A stretch of 64,000 nucleotides of DNA from Sedimenticola selenatireducens (lineage in GTDB: Bacteria; Pseudomonadota; Gammaproteobacteria; Chromatiales; Chromatiaceae): NCBI RefSeq assembly GCF_007625115.1, contig NZ_VMNH01000007.1:1-64000 (forward strand), given 5' to 3'. Shown here piece after piece: positions 33,847 through 44,265 of this stretch. The stretch's first letter is position 1. Each line of letters opens with the position of its first letter. Both the position numbers and the translations under genes were made by a program. The notes beneath the pieces are model-generated. The model made no database searches. It saw nothing but the letters and a program-made list of their open reading frames with translations, and was not told the origin of the DNA.

Positions 33847-35853
33847 ATGTCTAAGGCGTTCCACCTAGTTTCAGATTTCGAGCCAGCCGGTGATCAACCT
33901 GAGGCCATTCGTCGTCTGTTGGAGGGTCTTAAGGATGGGGAGGCCGGTTTGACACTGCTGGGGGTGACTGGATCAGGTAAGACCTTCACCATTGCCAATG
34001 TCATTCAGGAGTTACAGCGCCCCACACTTGTGCTGGTACATAACAAGACACTCGCTGCTCAGCTCTACGGTGAGATGAAGGAGTTTTTCCCCAATAATTC
34101 GGTTGAATATTTCGTCTCCTATTACGACTACTATCAACCAGAAGCCTATGTGCCATCCTCTGATACTTTCATTGAGAAAGATGCCTCTATCAATGAGCAT
34201 ATCGAGCAGATGCGTCTCTCGGCTACCAAGGCGTTGTTGGAGCGACCCGATACCATCATCGTAACGACGGTCTCCTGTATCTATGGTCTGGGTGACCCGC
34301 GCTCCTATCTGAGTATGGTGCTGCATCTGGTGCGTGGAGATGTCTTGGATCAGCGCGCGATTCTGCGTCGCCTCGCAGAACTCCAGTACAAACGTAATGA
34401 TGTGGAGCTTCATCGCGCAACCTATCGGGTGAGGGGGGAGCTGATTGATATCTACCCGGCTGAATCGGACGGGGAGGCCGTTCGATTGGAACTGTTCGAC
34501 GGAGAGGTAGAGTCCATAGCCCTGTTTGATCCTCTGACCGGGGAGGTCTTACGAAAAGTACCGCGCTACACCATCTATCCCAAATCCCACTATGTGACCC
34601 CTCGAGAGAAACTGCTGGAAGCGGTTGAATTGATCAAGGTGGAGCTGAAAGAGCGGTTGGAGCAGCTGTATGAGGCCAATAAACTGGTAGAGGCTCAGAG
34701 ACTCGAACAACGTACACGTTTTGATATTGAGATGATCATGGAGTTGGGCTACTGCTCCGGCATCGAAAATTACTCGCGCTATCTTTCTGGACGCGAGGCT
34801 GGCGAAGCGCCACCCACCTTGTTCGACTATTTGCCTGAAAATGCCCTGCTGGTTGTGGATGAGAGTCATGTCTCGATTCCTCAGGTGGGTGGCATGTTCC
34901 GGGGAGATCGGTCACGCAAAGAGACCTTGGTTGAGTACGGCTTCAGATTGCCCTCAGCCTTGGATAATCGGCCCATGCGGTTTGAAGAGTTTGAGCAACG
35001 CGCCCCACAGACCATTTATGTCTCTGCGACACCCCGGGAGTACGAGCTGGAACATTCCGGCGCCGTGATTGAACAGGTGGTGCGTCCAACCGGCTTGATT
35101 GATCCAGAACTTGAGGTGCGCCCCGCGACGTCACAAGTGGATGACCTGCTTTCTGAAATCAATTTGCGTGTTGCCGTAAAAGAGCGTGTGCTGGTAACAA
35201 CGCTGACCAAGAGGATGGCCGAGGATCTCACCGATTATCTGCATGATCATGGCATTCGTGTGCGCTATCTGCATTCGGATATCGACACGGTTGAACGTGT
35301 TGAGATCATTCGGGATCTTCGTCTTGGTGAGTTTGATGTGCTGGTGGGTATCAATCTTCTGCGCGAGGGATTGGACATGCCGGAGGTCTCGCTGGTGGCC
35401 ATCCTGGATGCCGATAAAGAGGGGTTCTTACGCTCAATGGGTGCGTTGATACAGACCATCGGTCGTGCAGCACGCAATGTTAATGGCAAGGCGATTCTCT
35501 ATGCTGATCGCATTACGGGCTCTATGCAACGTGCCATTGATGAAACGAATCGCCGGCGTGAGAAACAGGTTGCCCACAATCTTGAACACAACATAACCCC
35601 GCAGTCGATCATAAAATCAGTGACCGATATCATGGAAGGGGCGCGGCCTGGTGGGCCCATGTCAGCCAAACGATATGCCCGTGTAGCGGAAGAGGTGGCT
35701 GAATACAGTGCTATGACACCGAAGCAGATGGCGAAACGTATTCAGGACCTGGAGAAGCAGATGTATCAGCATGCCAAGGACCTGGAGTTTGAAGAGGCTG
35801 CCCGTATACGCGATCAGCTCAAATCACTACAGGATAAGGGTCTGCTTGCCTGA
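33847..35853 (+). CDS. uvrB: Excinuclease ABC subunit B
   Basis: A 668-residue UvrB, the damage-verification helicase of nucleotide excision repair. Seen: [14 protein letters not shown], Walker [11 protein letters not shown], the beta-hairpin [20 protein letters not shown] (one run of 20), [14 protein letters not shown], and helicase motifs [43 protein letters not shown]. The C-terminal UVR motif ([20 protein letters not shown]) binds UvrC or UvrA. Full length. ATG 33847 is five bases after GGATTTG. A possible lexA-type control site is not evident. Confidence 0.97.
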   Translation: MSKAFHLVSDFEPAGDQPEAIRRLLEGLKDGEAGLTLLGVTGSGKTFTIANVIQELQRPTLVLVHNKTLAAQLYGEMKEFFPNNSVEYFVSYYDYYQPEAYVPSSDTFIEKDASINEHIEQMRLSATKALLERPDTIIVTTVSCIYGLGDPRSYLSMVLHLVRGDVLDQRAILRRLAELQYKRNDVELHRATYRVRGELIDIYPAESDGEAVRLELFDGEVESIALFDPLTGEVLRKVPRYTIYPKSHYVTPREKLLEAVELIKVELKERLEQLYEANKLVEAQRLEQRTRFDIEMIMELGYCSGIENYSRYLSGREAGEAPPTLFDYLPENALLVVDESHVSIPQVGGMFRGDRSRKETLVEYGFRLPSALDNRPMRFEEFEQRAPQTIYVSATPREYELEHSGAVIEQVVRPTGLIDPELEVRPATSQVDDLLSEINLRVAVKERVLVTTLTKRMAEDLTDYLHDHGIRVRYLHSDIDTVERVEIIRDLRLGEFDVLVGINLLREGLDMPEVSLVAILDADKEGFLRSMGALIQTIGRAARNVNGKAILYADRITGSMQRAIDETNRRREKQVAHNLEHNITPQSIIKSVTDIMEGARPGGPMSAKRYARVAEEVAEYSAMTPKQMAKRIQDLEKQMYQHAKDLEFEEAARIRDQLKSLQDKGLLA

Positions 35854-35859
35854 CTATCG

Positions 35860-36660
35860 TTAAAAACGCGGGTTGCTACGCCAGCTTTGCGGCAAAATGA
35901 AACCGAGTATCCATTCGCCAAGTCGCTGAAGATAATAAGCAAGGGGTGTGCAGAGTATCCAGGCGACCATCAGCAGTACCAAAAGGCTGGAGCCCACGAG
36001 ATTATCTGATAGCCAGTGTGCACCGGCCACCATGCGGGGAAGCAGGATCAAGGTACCAATCAAAGTGGCGGCTACACCCCAGCGCCAGTTAGCGAAGAAC
36101 CAGATACAGCCTACCCATATAAAGGTGACGATGCCGTGATCACCCGGGAAGCTGCCATGCGAGGCGTCCTTTGCCTTAATGTGAGGTACCAGCTCACTCA
36201 GACGATAGACCGGTTCAAGCGTCAGTGAAGGACTGGCACGACTGACTGAGATGATCTCCTTGTAGAGATCCACCAGCCCACCATCCTGACTCAATAGAAT
36301 CATGCTGGACATGATGCCAAACATGCTCAATCGACCAACTCGTTGCGCTTTTGCTCCAGAGAAGATGAAAAGGAAAAAGAAGGCAATCATGCCCAGTCCG
36401 GTGGTGACATCCGCAATCCGGGTATTGGCCGTGGCCCAGAAAACTTGCCAGCTTTCCGCTTGCTCCAGAAAACCATTCAAAAAATAGAAGAGTTGAGTGT
36501 CGAGTGCATCCCAGAGTACTCTGGTTGGCTCAAATAGCCAGCTTCCATAAATCAACAATGCGAACAGATGGCAGAGGAGAAAGGCGAGTGGGTACCAGAT
36601 GCGCTGAGTCTGTTGCACAAGAAACTCCAAGATTGGAAAGAGAACGGTTTTTAGCTGCAA
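35860..36660 (-). CDS. PAP2-family membrane phosphatase
   Basis: A 266-residue inner-membrane protein with about six hydrophobic segments and the PAP2 phosphatase motifs. The C2 part is SHGSFPGDHGIVTF with the catalytic His; C3 is ARMVAGAHWLSDNLVGSSLL-like (RMVAGAHWLSDN), with the second catalytic His and Asp. C1, the Lys-rich phosphate-binding segment, is present in reduced form at LVPHIKAKDASHG. The fold acts on lipid phosphates such as undecaprenyl or phosphatidate pyrophosphate, or lipid A 1-phosphate. It is convergent with uvrB, its stop six bases after uvrB's. The next gene upstream is the ABC export operon, 26 bases away, possibly read through. Confidence 0.85.
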   Translation of the reverse strand: MQLKTVLFPILEFLVQQTQRIWYPLAFLLCHLFALLIYGSWLFEPTRVLWDALDTQLFYFLNGFLEQAESWQVFWATANTRIADVTTGLGMIAFFFLFIFSGAKAQRVGRLSMFGIMSSMILLSQDGGLVDLYKEIISVSRASPSLTLEPVYRLSELVPHIKAKDASHGSFPGDHGIVTFIWVGCIWFFANWRWGVAATLIGTLILLPRMVAGAHWLSDNLVGSSLLVLLMVAWILCTPLAYYLQRLGEWILGFILPQSWRSNPRF

Positions 36661-36686
36661 TCGATGGGGAAGTCAACCAGACGCTA

Positions 36687-37886
36687 TTACTCATCCCGTA
36701 ATGCTTCGATCGGATCGAGCCTGGCTGCCCGCCAGGCGGGGGTCACCCCGGCTATCAGGCCTATAACGGCAGCAACGCCTTCCGCCGCCAGTACATAGCC
36801 CCATGAGGTATGGGTAGGCAGAGCGGGTATCGCGACATGAAGAAGCCAGGCCCCGCCTGCTCCGATGATCAATCCGGCAATCCCTCCCAGGCAGGCCAGC
36901 ACCACGGCTTCACCAATGAAAAGCCAGAGGATCTGCTGTTTGCGTGCGCCGAGTGCGCGGAAGAGCCCCACTTCAGCACGGCGTTCGTTGACCGAGATTG
37001 TCATGATGGTCAGGATGCCGACACCGCCAACTAATAAAGAGATGCTGCCAAGAGCCCCCACTGCGAGGGTGAGTATGTTCAGTACCGATCCGAGAGTATC
37101 GAGCATCTGATCCTGTGTGGTGATGGTGAAATCTTCATTGCCATGGCGTTTAATCAGATGCTGTTTGATATTCTCCGCGATCACTGCACTGTCGAGGCCT
37201 TCTCTATAGAGCAGGTCAATCTCCATCAGGCCTTCCTGATCAAACAGTGCCATCGCCTTGTAGGTGGGGATATAGACCGCGTCATCAAGATCGAAGCCGA
37301 GGAGCTGACCCTTGGATTCCAAAACGCCGATCACCCGAAAACTCTCTCCGCCAATCCGTATGCGTTCACCCAGGGGATTTTCCTGTTTGAACAGTTCGTC
37401 TCGAACCTTGCTGCCCAGGACAACGAATGAACGAGAAAAACGGGGATCATCATCCGGGAGGAAGCGACCCAGGGCGGGTTTCATTTTCCATACCTGTGGG
37501 ACGTACTGATTGACACCATAGATATAGGTGCGGCGCGAGCGCTGGTTAAACTCGATCGCCGCATTTCCCTGGGCCAGGGGAACCACCGCCTGTATATGGG
37601 GTAGTCGTGCGAGGGTCTCTGCGTCCTCCAGGCTCAGTGGTCTAACGCTGTTAACCAGGGCGCCGGAGATGCCGAAAGTCTCCGATTTGCCGGGGTTTAT
37701 GGCGATTATATTGGTACCAAACTGGGTAAACTCGGAGAGTACAAATTTATTAATGCCTTCTCCGATGGAGGTCAGCAGCACGACGGCCGCAATACCAACG
37801 GCAATGCCCAAAGCGGTCAACAGGCTGCGAGTGCGGTGAAAGCTGACCGAACCGAGCGCTAGTTTAATGAAGTCACGGGTGAGCAT
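36687..37886 (-). CDS. MacB-like ABC transporter permease
   Basis: A 399-residue permease of the MacB/FtsX type. One N-terminal membrane segment (TALGIAVGIAAVVLLTSIG) precedes a large periplasmic domain (MacB core), then three more segments near the end (VGALGSISLLVGGVGILTIM, GEAVVLACLGGIAGLIIGAGG, GVAAVIGLIAGVTPAWRAA in parts). FRALGARKQQILWLF is the coupling-helix region that contacts the ATPase. The frame runs from 37952 but ATG 37886, one base after the preceding gene's stop, suits the family start MLTRDFIKLALGSVSFHR. It is the last gene of the MFP-ATPase-permease-permease operon. Confidence 0.88.
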   Translation of the reverse strand: MLTRDFIKLALGSVSFHRTRSLLTALGIAVGIAAVVLLTSIGEGINKFVLSEFTQFGTNIIAINPGKSETFGISGALVNSVRPLSLEDAETLARLPHIQAVVPLAQGNAAIEFNQRSRRTYIYGVNQYVPQVWKMKPALGRFLPDDDPRFSRSFVVLGSKVRDELFKQENPLGERIRIGGESFRVIGVLESKGQLLGFDLDDAVYIPTYKAMALFDQEGLMEIDLLYREGLDSAVIAENIKQHLIKRHGNEDFTITTQDQMLDTLGSVLNILTLAVGALGSISLLVGGVGILTIMTISVNERRAEVGLFRALGARKQQILWLFIGEAVVLACLGGIAGLIIGAGGAWLLHVAIPALPTHTSWGYVLAAEGVAAVIGLIAGVTPAWRAARLDPIEALRDE

Positions 37887-37887
37887 G

Positions 37888-39093
37888 TTAACGACCCGCC
37901 AACGCAACGATTGGATCCAGTCGTGCAGCGCGCCTTGCTGGCAGAATGCCAAACAGAAGACCGGTAATCAGCGAGATCCCCAGAGCGGATGCCAGAGACC
38001 AGAGCGGGATAATGAGTGGAAACTCGGGATACAGTTGTCCCATTACCCAGATGCTGCTGTAGGCAATAATGATACCGATGGCCGCACCAGCGGCGGAGAG
38101 AAGACCGGCTTCGATCAGAAATAGCCGCATGATCTCTTCCCGTTTTCCACCGATTGCTTTGATCAGTCCGATCTCTGCGGTGCGCTGTGACACCGCAACC
38201 AGCATCACATTCATGATCAAGATACCGGCAACCGCCAGACTGATGGAGGCGATGCCGGCAACCGTATAGGTGAGTGAACGGAAGATGCCATCGAAGGTAG
38301 AGAGGAGGGCATCTTGAGTGATAACAGTAATATCTTCTTCGTTATCATGGCGCTTCTTGATGATATCGATAACGGCTTGTTTGGCCCGCGGAACAGATTC
38401 ACGGCCTTCGGCTTGAACCAGTATTCTGAATAATCCTTCCGTATTAAACAGGCTTTGAGCCGATGCCACAGGGATAACAGCAATGTCACCAATATCCATA
38501 CCGAGTGACTCACCCAGCGGCTTGAGTATGCCAATCACTCGAAATCGACGGTCGTGAATGCGTATCCACTCGCCGAGCGCCCTTTTATTACCAAAGAGCT
38601 CTTTTTTTAGTTTGTCTCCGATTACTGTAATGGCACTCTCTCGGGTGGGGTCAGCCTCGGGGAGGAATTTGCCTCTGGCCAACTCCAGATTGCGTACCGG
38701 CATCAGGGCGGCGGTAGAACCCATCACGGTGATGTCCCGCTCAAGTTGTCGGTAAGAGATAGGTGCAGCTCCGAGTGCGAGGGGAGCAATCAACTGTATG
38801 GCGCTGCTGCGTTCAAGGGCCAAGGCATCGTCCAGAGTCAGATCTCTGGCCGTTCCGCCGATTAGGGGTGGTGAATCACCTGTTGTTTCGATTTTTCCTG
38901 GGATGACGATGATTAAATGTGAGCCCAGGCTGGAAAACTCATTGGCCACATAGCGTCTGGCCCCTTCCCCCAGCGCCGTTAGTATAATGACCGATGCAAC
39001 GCCAATCGCCATCGCTAGCAGCATTAACCAAGTGCGGCTGCGAGCGCCGGTCAATGCCTGTATGCCAAAGCTGAAGGCATCCGCCAGTTTCAT
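37888..39093 (-). CDS. MacB-like ABC transporter permease
   Basis: A 401-residue paralogue of the neighbouring permease, starting MKLADAFSFGIQALTGAR and having the same layout: N-terminal membrane segment (WLMLLAMAIGVASVIILTALG), a large periplasmic domain with LVIVIPGKIETTGDSP-like surface, and three C-terminal segments ending GILPARRAARLDPIVAL. Coupling helix IGLIKAIGGKREEIMRLFL. Two different permeases beside one ATPase suggest a heterodimeric channel. It overlaps the ATPase gene by four bases. Confidence 0.88.
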   Translation of the reverse strand: MKLADAFSFGIQALTGARSRTWLMLLAMAIGVASVIILTALGEGARRYVANEFSSLGSHLIIVIPGKIETTGDSPPLIGGTARDLTLDDALALERSSAIQLIAPLALGAAPISYRQLERDITVMGSTAALMPVRNLELARGKFLPEADPTRESAITVIGDKLKKELFGNKRALGEWIRIHDRRFRVIGILKPLGESLGMDIGDIAVIPVASAQSLFNTEGLFRILVQAEGRESVPRAKQAVIDIIKKRHDNEEDITVITQDALLSTFDGIFRSLTYTVAGIASISLAVAGILIMNVMLVAVSQRTAEIGLIKAIGGKREEIMRLFLIEAGLLSAAGAAIGIIIAYSSIWVMGQLYPEFPLIIPLWSLASALGISLITGLLFGILPARRAARLDPIVALAGR

Positions 39094-39788
39094 GGTGTTG
39101 TTCCACCGGGTGAGGATCGGGGGATTTCGCCTACAATAGCACCATCGACCATACGGATGGTCCTGGAGGCTCGGCTGCCAATTTCCGGATCGTGCGTCAC
39201 AACCACCAGCGTTATTCCCTGTTGATTCAGCGCTTCCAATGTCTGGATAACCTCATCACCCGAATGTTTATCCAGGTTCCCTGTGGGCTCATCTGCCAGC
39301 AGTAGCGCCGGTTGCATAATGGTTGCACGGGCGATGGCGACGCGCTGGCGTTGACCTCCGGAGAGTTGATCGGGCCGATGCTTGGCTCGATCGCTTAATC
39401 CCATCAACTCCAACGCCTTGGCTACGCGTTCCGCACGTTCACCCGGCTCAATGCCTGCCAGGATCAGGGGTAGCTCCACGTTTTGTGCCGCATTGAGTCG
39501 CGGTATCAAATGAAAGGACTGAAATACAAAACCGATATGATCCCGTCTTGCCACGGCCTGATCGGTCTCATTGAGTGTGGTTGTGTCGGTCTCATCGAGA
39601 AAATAGTGACCGCTATCGGGTTGATCCAATAGTCCCAATATATTCAGCAAGGTTGATTTGCCCGAACCGGATGGGCCCATGATGGAGATATAGTCACCCG
39701 TGGCGAGATCGAGCGTGACATCCCTCAGGGCATGGACCGTCTCATCGCCCACTTCAAAACTACGGTTGATCTGTTCCAGGCGGATCAC
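39090..39788 (-). CDS. ABC transporter ATPase, LolD/MacB type
   Basis: A 232-residue ATPase with a complete nucleotide-binding domain: Walker A IMGPSGSGKSTLLNI, Q-loop FVFQSFHLIPRLNAAQNVEL, signature LSGGQRQRVAIARA, Walker B LLLADEPTGNLD, and H-loop VVVTHDPEIGSRA. The close match to the LolD/MacB/FtsE group and neighbouring genes make it the motor of a tripartite export system. It overlaps its neighbours on both sides by four bases. Confidence 0.93.
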   Translation of the reverse strand: MIRLEQINRSFEVGDETVHALRDVTLDLATGDYISIMGPSGSGKSTLLNILGLLDQPDSGHYFLDETDTTTLNETDQAVARRDHIGFVFQSFHLIPRLNAAQNVELPLILAGIEPGERAERVAKALELMGLSDRAKHRPDQLSGGQRQRVAIARATIMQPALLLADEPTGNLDKHSGDEVIQTLEALNQQGITLVVVTHDPEIGSRASRTIRMVDGAIVGEIPRSSPGGTTP

Positions 39789-40948
39789 TTTTCCTTGTCC
39801 ATTTTTTCTTTAGCCAGTGCGCCATCCTCCAGACCCTCGACGTCTACCGAAGTGACCACGCGTTCTCCGAGCTTCAGACCTGATACAACCTCGGTGTGAT
39901 CCCAGTTACTCAGGCCTACCTCAATCTCTCGCTTTTCAATGGTTCCAGTATCTTTCAGCAGTACATATACCTGGTTCTCTTCAATCACGGCTTCGGTTGG
40001 TATTCGCAGGGCATTTTCTTTGGTCTCCAGTATGATCTCGACATCGGCTGAGTAGCCTGCCAGCAGTTGTTTGATGTCATCAGCGTGACTGAACTCAACC
40101 TCTACATCGACTGTTCGCGCCTGCTTTTCGCGATCAAGGACATAAGCGGCTATTCGCCTGACGGTCCCAGGGAAATTACGCTTATCAAAGGCATCCAGCG
40201 TCACTCTGGCTGGCTGGCCAATCTTGATTTTAGACGCATCCACCTCATCGATGGGAGCTTCCATATAGAAACAGCTGTTATCGATCAGGTCTACAGCGGG
40301 TGGAGTGGCGATGCCGGGAGGTGAAGGGGTGACATACTCATTCAGCTCGCCATTGATTTCGGCCACGATGCCATCAAAGGGCGCAAATAGCTGGGTACGC
40401 TCTAGATAGCTGCGGTTCACTTCAACTCTGTCGGCGGCCACCCTGGAAGAGGCGTTTGCAGATTCGCAGTCAGCCTTTCTTGCCTCGGCTTCTGTGGAGA
40501 GCTTGTCAATGGCCTCCTCGGAGACAAGCCCCTTTTTATGCAGACGTTGTAGCCGATCGGCCTCACGCCGGGAAACTTCCGCCTGAAGGCAGGCGGCTCG
40601 GGCATTTGCAATGGCTACTCGTGCCTCTGCCTCGCTCAGTTTGATCTGAGCCATAAGATCTTTGTTCCAGAGCTGTAGCAGTAACTGGCCCTGCTTGACC
40701 TGGTCGCCTTCGTGAATGTCCAGTTGTGCAATCTGTCCACCTGTCCCAGGCGAGAGCTTGGCTCGTCTGCAAGCTTGGACAGTGCCGGCTCTTGTGTTGG
40801 AGACGTTTTTTTCAACGAGTCCAGTCTCAGCACTGGATAGCGTAACGGATAAAGGCTTAGGGCGATTTAAATACCAGGTTGCACTGATAGCGATGGCAAC
40901 AATCAGAATGATGATAAAGAGTGATTTCGATTTTACAGCCACATTCAT
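39785..40948 (-). CDS. Periplasmic adaptor (membrane fusion protein), MacA-like
   Basis: A 387-residue adaptor with an N-terminal anchor (FIIILIVAIAISATWYLNR). The biotinyl-lipoyl-like halves flank a helical hairpin: KLSPGTGGQIAQLDIHEGD and, after LFAPFDGIVAEINGELNEYV, the second half. The hairpin region is Ala/Arg/Glu-rich (EAEARVAIANARAACLQAEV). The end is a beta-barrel and membrane-proximal domain with RIPTEAVIEENQVYVLLKD. It is first in the operon and probably couples the ATPase-permease pair to an outer membrane TolC-like protein. The tail ends in Lys/Glu. Substrate unknown: macrolide, peptide or lipid export are all possible. Confidence 0.9.
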   Translation of the reverse strand: MNVAVKSKSLFIIILIVAIAISATWYLNRPKPLSVTLSSAETGLVEKNVSNTRAGTVQACRRAKLSPGTGGQIAQLDIHEGDQVKQGQLLLQLWNKDLMAQIKLSEAEARVAIANARAACLQAEVSRREADRLQRLHKKGLVSEEAIDKLSTEAEARKADCESANASSRVAADRVEVNRSYLERTQLFAPFDGIVAEINGELNEYVTPSPPGIATPPAVDLIDNSCFYMEAPIDEVDASKIKIGQPARVTLDAFDKRNFPGTVRRIAAYVLDREKQARTVDVEVEFSHADDIKQLLAGYSADVEIILETKENALRIPTEAVIEENQVYVLLKDTGTIEKREIEVGLSNWDHTEVVSGLKLGERVVTSVDVEGLEDGALAKEKMDKEK

Positions 40949-41079
40949 TTCCTTGTTTGAAACCAGAAGGCAGGGATTTTGTGTCTTTTTTCCTTCCCAT
41001 TACTCTATATATGCCTGCACTGTGGGCAAAATCAATCCTTATATTGTTGGCAATGATGCTGAAAATTACCTTTTTGCGC

Positions 41080-41109
41080 TTGCACAGCAGGTCTTTCAGC
41101 GTGTATTAT
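41080..41109 (+). promoter_or_regulatory. tRNA-Val promoter
   Basis: TTGCAC at 41080-41085, 18-base spacer, TATTAT at 41104-41109, then TCGCGCTC, a GC-rich discriminator, 14 bases before the tRNA. Confidence 0.75.
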
Positions 41110-41123
41110 TCGCGCTCTTTTAC

Positions 41124-41200
41124 AGGCGCGTAGCTCAGTTGGTTAGAGCACTACCTTGACATGGTAGGGGTCGTTGGTTCGAATCCGATCGCGCCTACCA
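41124..41200 (+). tRNA. tRNA-Val (GAC)
   Basis: A 77-nt cloverleaf: acceptor AGGCGCG/CGCGCCT, D arm AGCTCAGTTGGTTAGAGC, anticodon stem CTACC/GGTAG with loop TTGACAT and anticodon GAC, T arm TTGGTTCGAATCC, and encoded CCA. Confidence 0.97.
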
Positions 41201-41206
41201 ACACCT

Positions 41207-41238
41207 AAAAAAGCCTCCGTAAATTCGGGGGCTTTTTT
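41207..41238 (+). terminator. Terminator after tRNA-Val
   Basis: GCCTCCG (41213-41219) pairs with CGGGGGC (41226-41232), flanked by six A and six T. It closes the tRNA-Val transcript; the 200 bases to thrS hold its own leader. Confidence 0.9.
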
Positions 41239-41436
41239 ATTTACAACCCTTGGGGATTTGACTAATCGGCATCCCCGGGTTTTAAGTATCGGGCTAAATG
41301 TCTACAATGGCACCAGTTTGATACCCAGTTGACCGTGCAGCATGCTTCCCGAAGTTAAAGATGCGGTAGTGGATCTTGATGATCTGTTTTATTCATGTGG
41401 CCTCTCGTATGGGTCACCACTGAGAGAGAGAAAATA

Positions 41437-43347
41437 ATGCCCGTTATTACCCTCCCTGATGGCTCCCAGCGGAGCTTCGACAACCCCGTTTCAGTTTATG
41501 ATGTGGCCGCATCGATTGGTCCTGGACTTGCCAAGGCTTCTCTTGCTGGACGCGTTAATGATCAATTGGTCGATACCTCGTTTATTATTGAACAGGATGC
41601 ACAGCTTGCGCTTATAACCGAGCGTGATGAAGATGGTCTCGATGTGATTCGTCACTCAACGGCGCATCTGCTGGCGCAAGCAGTGAAGCAGCTATTCCCG
41701 TCAGCGCAGGTCACCATCGGGCCTACCATCGAAAATGGTTTTTACTACGACTTCTCTTATGAGCGCCCGTTTACACCGGATGATCTGAAGGCGATTGAAG
41801 AGAAGATGAAGGAGTTGGTCAAGCAGGATATACTCGTCAGTCGTTCGGTTATGTCCCGGGATGAAGCTGTCAAGTTCTTCAAGGATATGGGGGAACTGTA
41901 CAAAGCAGAGATCATCGAGTCGATCCCGGCTAATGAAGACCTCTCTCTCTATACCCAGGGTGAGTTCACTGATCTCTGTCGTGGACCTCACGTGCCCAGC
42001 ACCGGACATCTAAAGGCCTTCAAGCTGATGAAACTGGCAGGTGCCTACTGGCGCGGTAACTCGGATAACGAGATGCTGCAGCGGGTTTATGGTACGGCCT
42101 GGAAGGATAAGAAAGAGCTGAAGGCCTATCTGCATCGGCTGGAAGAGGCTGAGAAGCGCGATCATCGTAAACTGGGGAAGGCTCAAGACCTGTTCCATAT
42201 TCAGGAAGAGGCCCCGGGCATGGTGTTTTGGCACCCGAATGGCTGGACCATCTACCGTGAAGTAGAGCAGTACATACGCAACAAGATCAAAAAAGCCGGA
42301 TACCAGGAGATTCGTACTCCGCAGATCGTTGATCGGTCGCTGTGGGAAAAATCGGGTCACTGGGATAAGTACCGGGCCGATATGTTCACCACGCATTCAG
42401 AAGAGCGGGACTTTGCCATCAAGCCTATGAACTGCCCGTGCCATGTCCAGGTGTTCAATCAGGGATTAAAGAGCTACCGTGAACTGCCACTGCGCTTGGC
42501 GGAGTTTGGTTCCTGCCATCGCAACGAGGCAAGCGGTACGTTGCATGGTCTGATGCGGGTACGCAACTTCGTACAGGATGATGCGCATATCTTCTGTACA
42601 GAAGACCAGATACAAGGTGAGGTGTCGGCCTTTGTCGATCTGCTGTTTGAGGTCTATGCCGATTTTGGCTTTACCGATGTCATGATCGCCCTCTCAACCC
42701 GCCCTGAAAAACGGGTCGGTAGTGATGCGGTGTGGGATAAGGCCGAAAAATCGTTGGAAGAAGCCCTCAACGCAAAGGGGCTGGATTGGCAGTTGCAGCC
42801 GGGTGAAGGAGCTTTCTACGGACCTAAGATTGATTTCTCGCTGCGGGACTGCCTGGGGCGGGTTTGGCAGTGTGGCACCATGCAGGTCGATTTTTCCATG
42901 CCTGGCAGACTGGATGCCAGTTACATTGCCGATGATAATAGTCGTCAGGTTCCTGTGATGCTGCACCGGGCAATCCTCGGTTCGCTTGAGCGATTTATCG
43001 GTATTTTGATCGAAGAGTCGGCTGGCGCCTTGCCTCTCTGGTTGGCGCCAAAACAGGCCGTGGTCATGGATATTACCGACCGCCAGGCCGATTATGTGAA
43101 AAAAGTGGCGGAAATCTTAGAAAATCAGGGCTTCCGGACACAAATAGACTTGAGAAACGAGAAGATCGGCTTTAAAATTCGCGAGCATACATTGGCGAAG
43201 GTCCCTTACCTGTTGGTAGTGGGCGATCGCGAGATGGAAGAGGGAACAGTGGCCGTCCGCACCCGCAGCGGCGAAGATCTTGGTAGCATGAGCATCGAGA
43301 CCTTTGCGGCGCGTATGAGCGAAGAGATAAGCCGCCGTTCAAATTAA
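41437..43347 (+). CDS. thrS: Threonine-tRNA ligase
   Basis: A 636-residue class II synthetase charging tRNA-Thr. TGS domain at the start ([20 protein letters not shown]), second additional domain with [18 protein letters not shown] and ENGFYYDF, then the catalytic core: [36 protein letters not shown] (motif 2), and [18 protein letters not shown] (motif 3). C-terminal anticodon domain ends [10 protein letters not shown]. The frame begins at 41395, but ATG 41437 gives the family start. AGAGAGAG upstream serves as ribosome site. In E. coli thrS autoregulates its translation through a tRNA-like leader; a comparable leader could lie in 41240-41436. Confidence 0.97.
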   Translation: MPVITLPDGSQRSFDNPVSVYDVAASIGPGLAKASLAGRVNDQLVDTSFIIEQDAQLALITERDEDGLDVIRHSTAHLLAQAVKQLFPSAQVTIGPTIENGFYYDFSYERPFTPDDLKAIEEKMKELVKQDILVSRSVMSRDEAVKFFKDMGELYKAEIIESIPANEDLSLYTQGEFTDLCRGPHVPSTGHLKAFKLMKLAGAYWRGNSDNEMLQRVYGTAWKDKKELKAYLHRLEEAEKRDHRKLGKAQDLFHIQEEAPGMVFWHPNGWTIYREVEQYIRNKIKKAGYQEIRTPQIVDRSLWEKSGHWDKYRADMFTTHSEERDFAIKPMNCPCHVQVFNQGLKSYRELPLRLAEFGSCHRNEASGTLHGLMRVRNFVQDDAHIFCTEDQIQGEVSAFVDLLFEVYADFGFTDVMIALSTRPEKRVGSDAVWDKAEKSLEEALNAKGLDWQLQPGEGAFYGPKIDFSLRDCLGRVWQCGTMQVDFSMPGRLDASYIADDNSRQVPVMLHRAILGSLERFIGILIEESAGALPLWLAPKQAVVMDITDRQADYVKKVAEILENQGFRTQIDLRNEKIGFKIREHTLAKVPYLLVVGDREMEEGTVAVRTRSGEDLGSMSIETFAARMSEEISRRSN

Positions 43348-43361
43348 AAGCTTACCAGTTG

Positions 43362-43385
43362 AAAGCACCGGTTATCGGTGCTTTT
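43362..43385 (+). terminator. Hairpin between thrS and infC
   Basis: AAAGCACCG at 43362-43370 pairs with CGGTGCTTT at 43376-43384 (9 bp, loop GTTAT), followed by only a short T-run. It may be a partial terminator that lowers read-through into infC, or a processing site. Confidence 0.65.
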
Positions 43386-43422
43386 GCATTGGTAGGCTTT
43401 GGTCGTTTGGAGGAACTGAGTT

Positions 43423-43938
43423 ATCGCCGCACCAAAAAGAAATCGGATGAACGATGAGATCGATGTCCGTGAAGTAAGACTGATCGGCGCCGATGGCGAA
43501 CAGATTGGGGTAGTTTCCATTGCAGAGGCAATGGCTGTCGCCGCTGAAACGGGGCAGGATCTGGTTGAGATTCAGCCAAATGCTGAGCCACCTGTTTGTC
43601 GGGTGATGGATTACGGCAAGTTCATCTTCGAATCGAAGAAACAGAAGTCTGCGGCGAAAAAGAAGCAGAAGCAGGCTCAGGTAAAAGAGATTAAATTCAG
43701 ACCAGGGACGGGCGTGGGGGATTATCAGGTAAAACTACGCAACCTGATACGTTTCCTGAAAGACGGGGATAAGACCAAGGTAACCATGCGGTTCCGCGGT
43801 CGTGAGCATGCTCATCGAGAGCTGGGTCTGGAGTTGTTGCAACGTGTTGAGACAGATCTGTCTGAATACGGCGAAGTTGAGCAGCAGCCTCAGATGGAAG
43901 GCCGGCAGATGATCATGGTTCTGCGTCCCAAAAAGTAA
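43423..43938 (+). CDS. infC: Translation initiation factor IF-3, non-ATG start
   Basis: A 171-residue IF-3. Domains: N-terminal [20 protein letters not shown] with [21 protein letters not shown], a basic linker [20 protein letters not shown], and the C-terminal 30S-binding part ending [17 protein letters not shown]. The first in-frame ATG is at 43447, but the protein then lacks the usual eight residues. The codon ATC at 43423 lies nine bases after GGAGG (43409-43413) and just after an in-frame stop TGA (43417-43419) and GTT, so ATC is the likely start ([12 protein letters not shown], read as Met). Rare starts (AUU in enterics) let IF-3 repress its own translation. Confidence 0.85.
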   Translation: MAAPKRNRMNDEIDVREVRLIGADGEQIGVVSIAEAMAVAAETGQDLVEIQPNAEPPVCRVMDYGKFIFESKKQKSAAKKKQKQAQVKEIKFRPGTGVGDYQVKLRNLIRFLKDGDKTKVTMRFRGREHAHRELGLELLQRVETDLSEYGEVEQQPQMEGRQMIMVLRPKK

Positions 43939-44047
43939 GTATCTTAAAATCTAAAGATCCAAGGATCGAGATTGGTTGTTTTCCCGGGTTGAACAGACCT
44001 GATGATGGTAACCCCGGTCGGCGGATTAAATAGCGGAGTTATATGTA

Positions 44048-44245
44048 ATGCCAAAGATTAAGACTAATCGTGGCGCGGCCAAGCGGTTCAAGGTAACCGG
44101 TTCCGGCGCCATCAAGCGTGGTCAGTCTCACCGTCGTCATATCCTGACGAAGAAGAGCACCAAGCGTAAGCGTCAGTTGCGTTGTCCATCGCAGCTACAC
44201 AAAGCCGACGTTGCAGTAGCACGTCGTATGATCCCTTACGCCTGA
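44048..44245 (+). CDS. rpmI: 50S ribosomal protein L35
   Basis: A 65-residue basic ribosomal protein: [38 protein letters not shown] and the closing [12 protein letters not shown]. Located between infC and rplT as in other gammaproteobacteria. The 109-base upstream region may carry the L20-binding site through which rpmI-rplT is repressed. Confidence 0.97.
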   Translation: MPKIKTNRGAAKRFKVTGSGAIKRGQSHRRHILTKKSTKRKRQLRCPSQLHKADVAVARRMIPYA

Positions 44246-44265
44246 TTCTTTAGGAGACTGAACCA

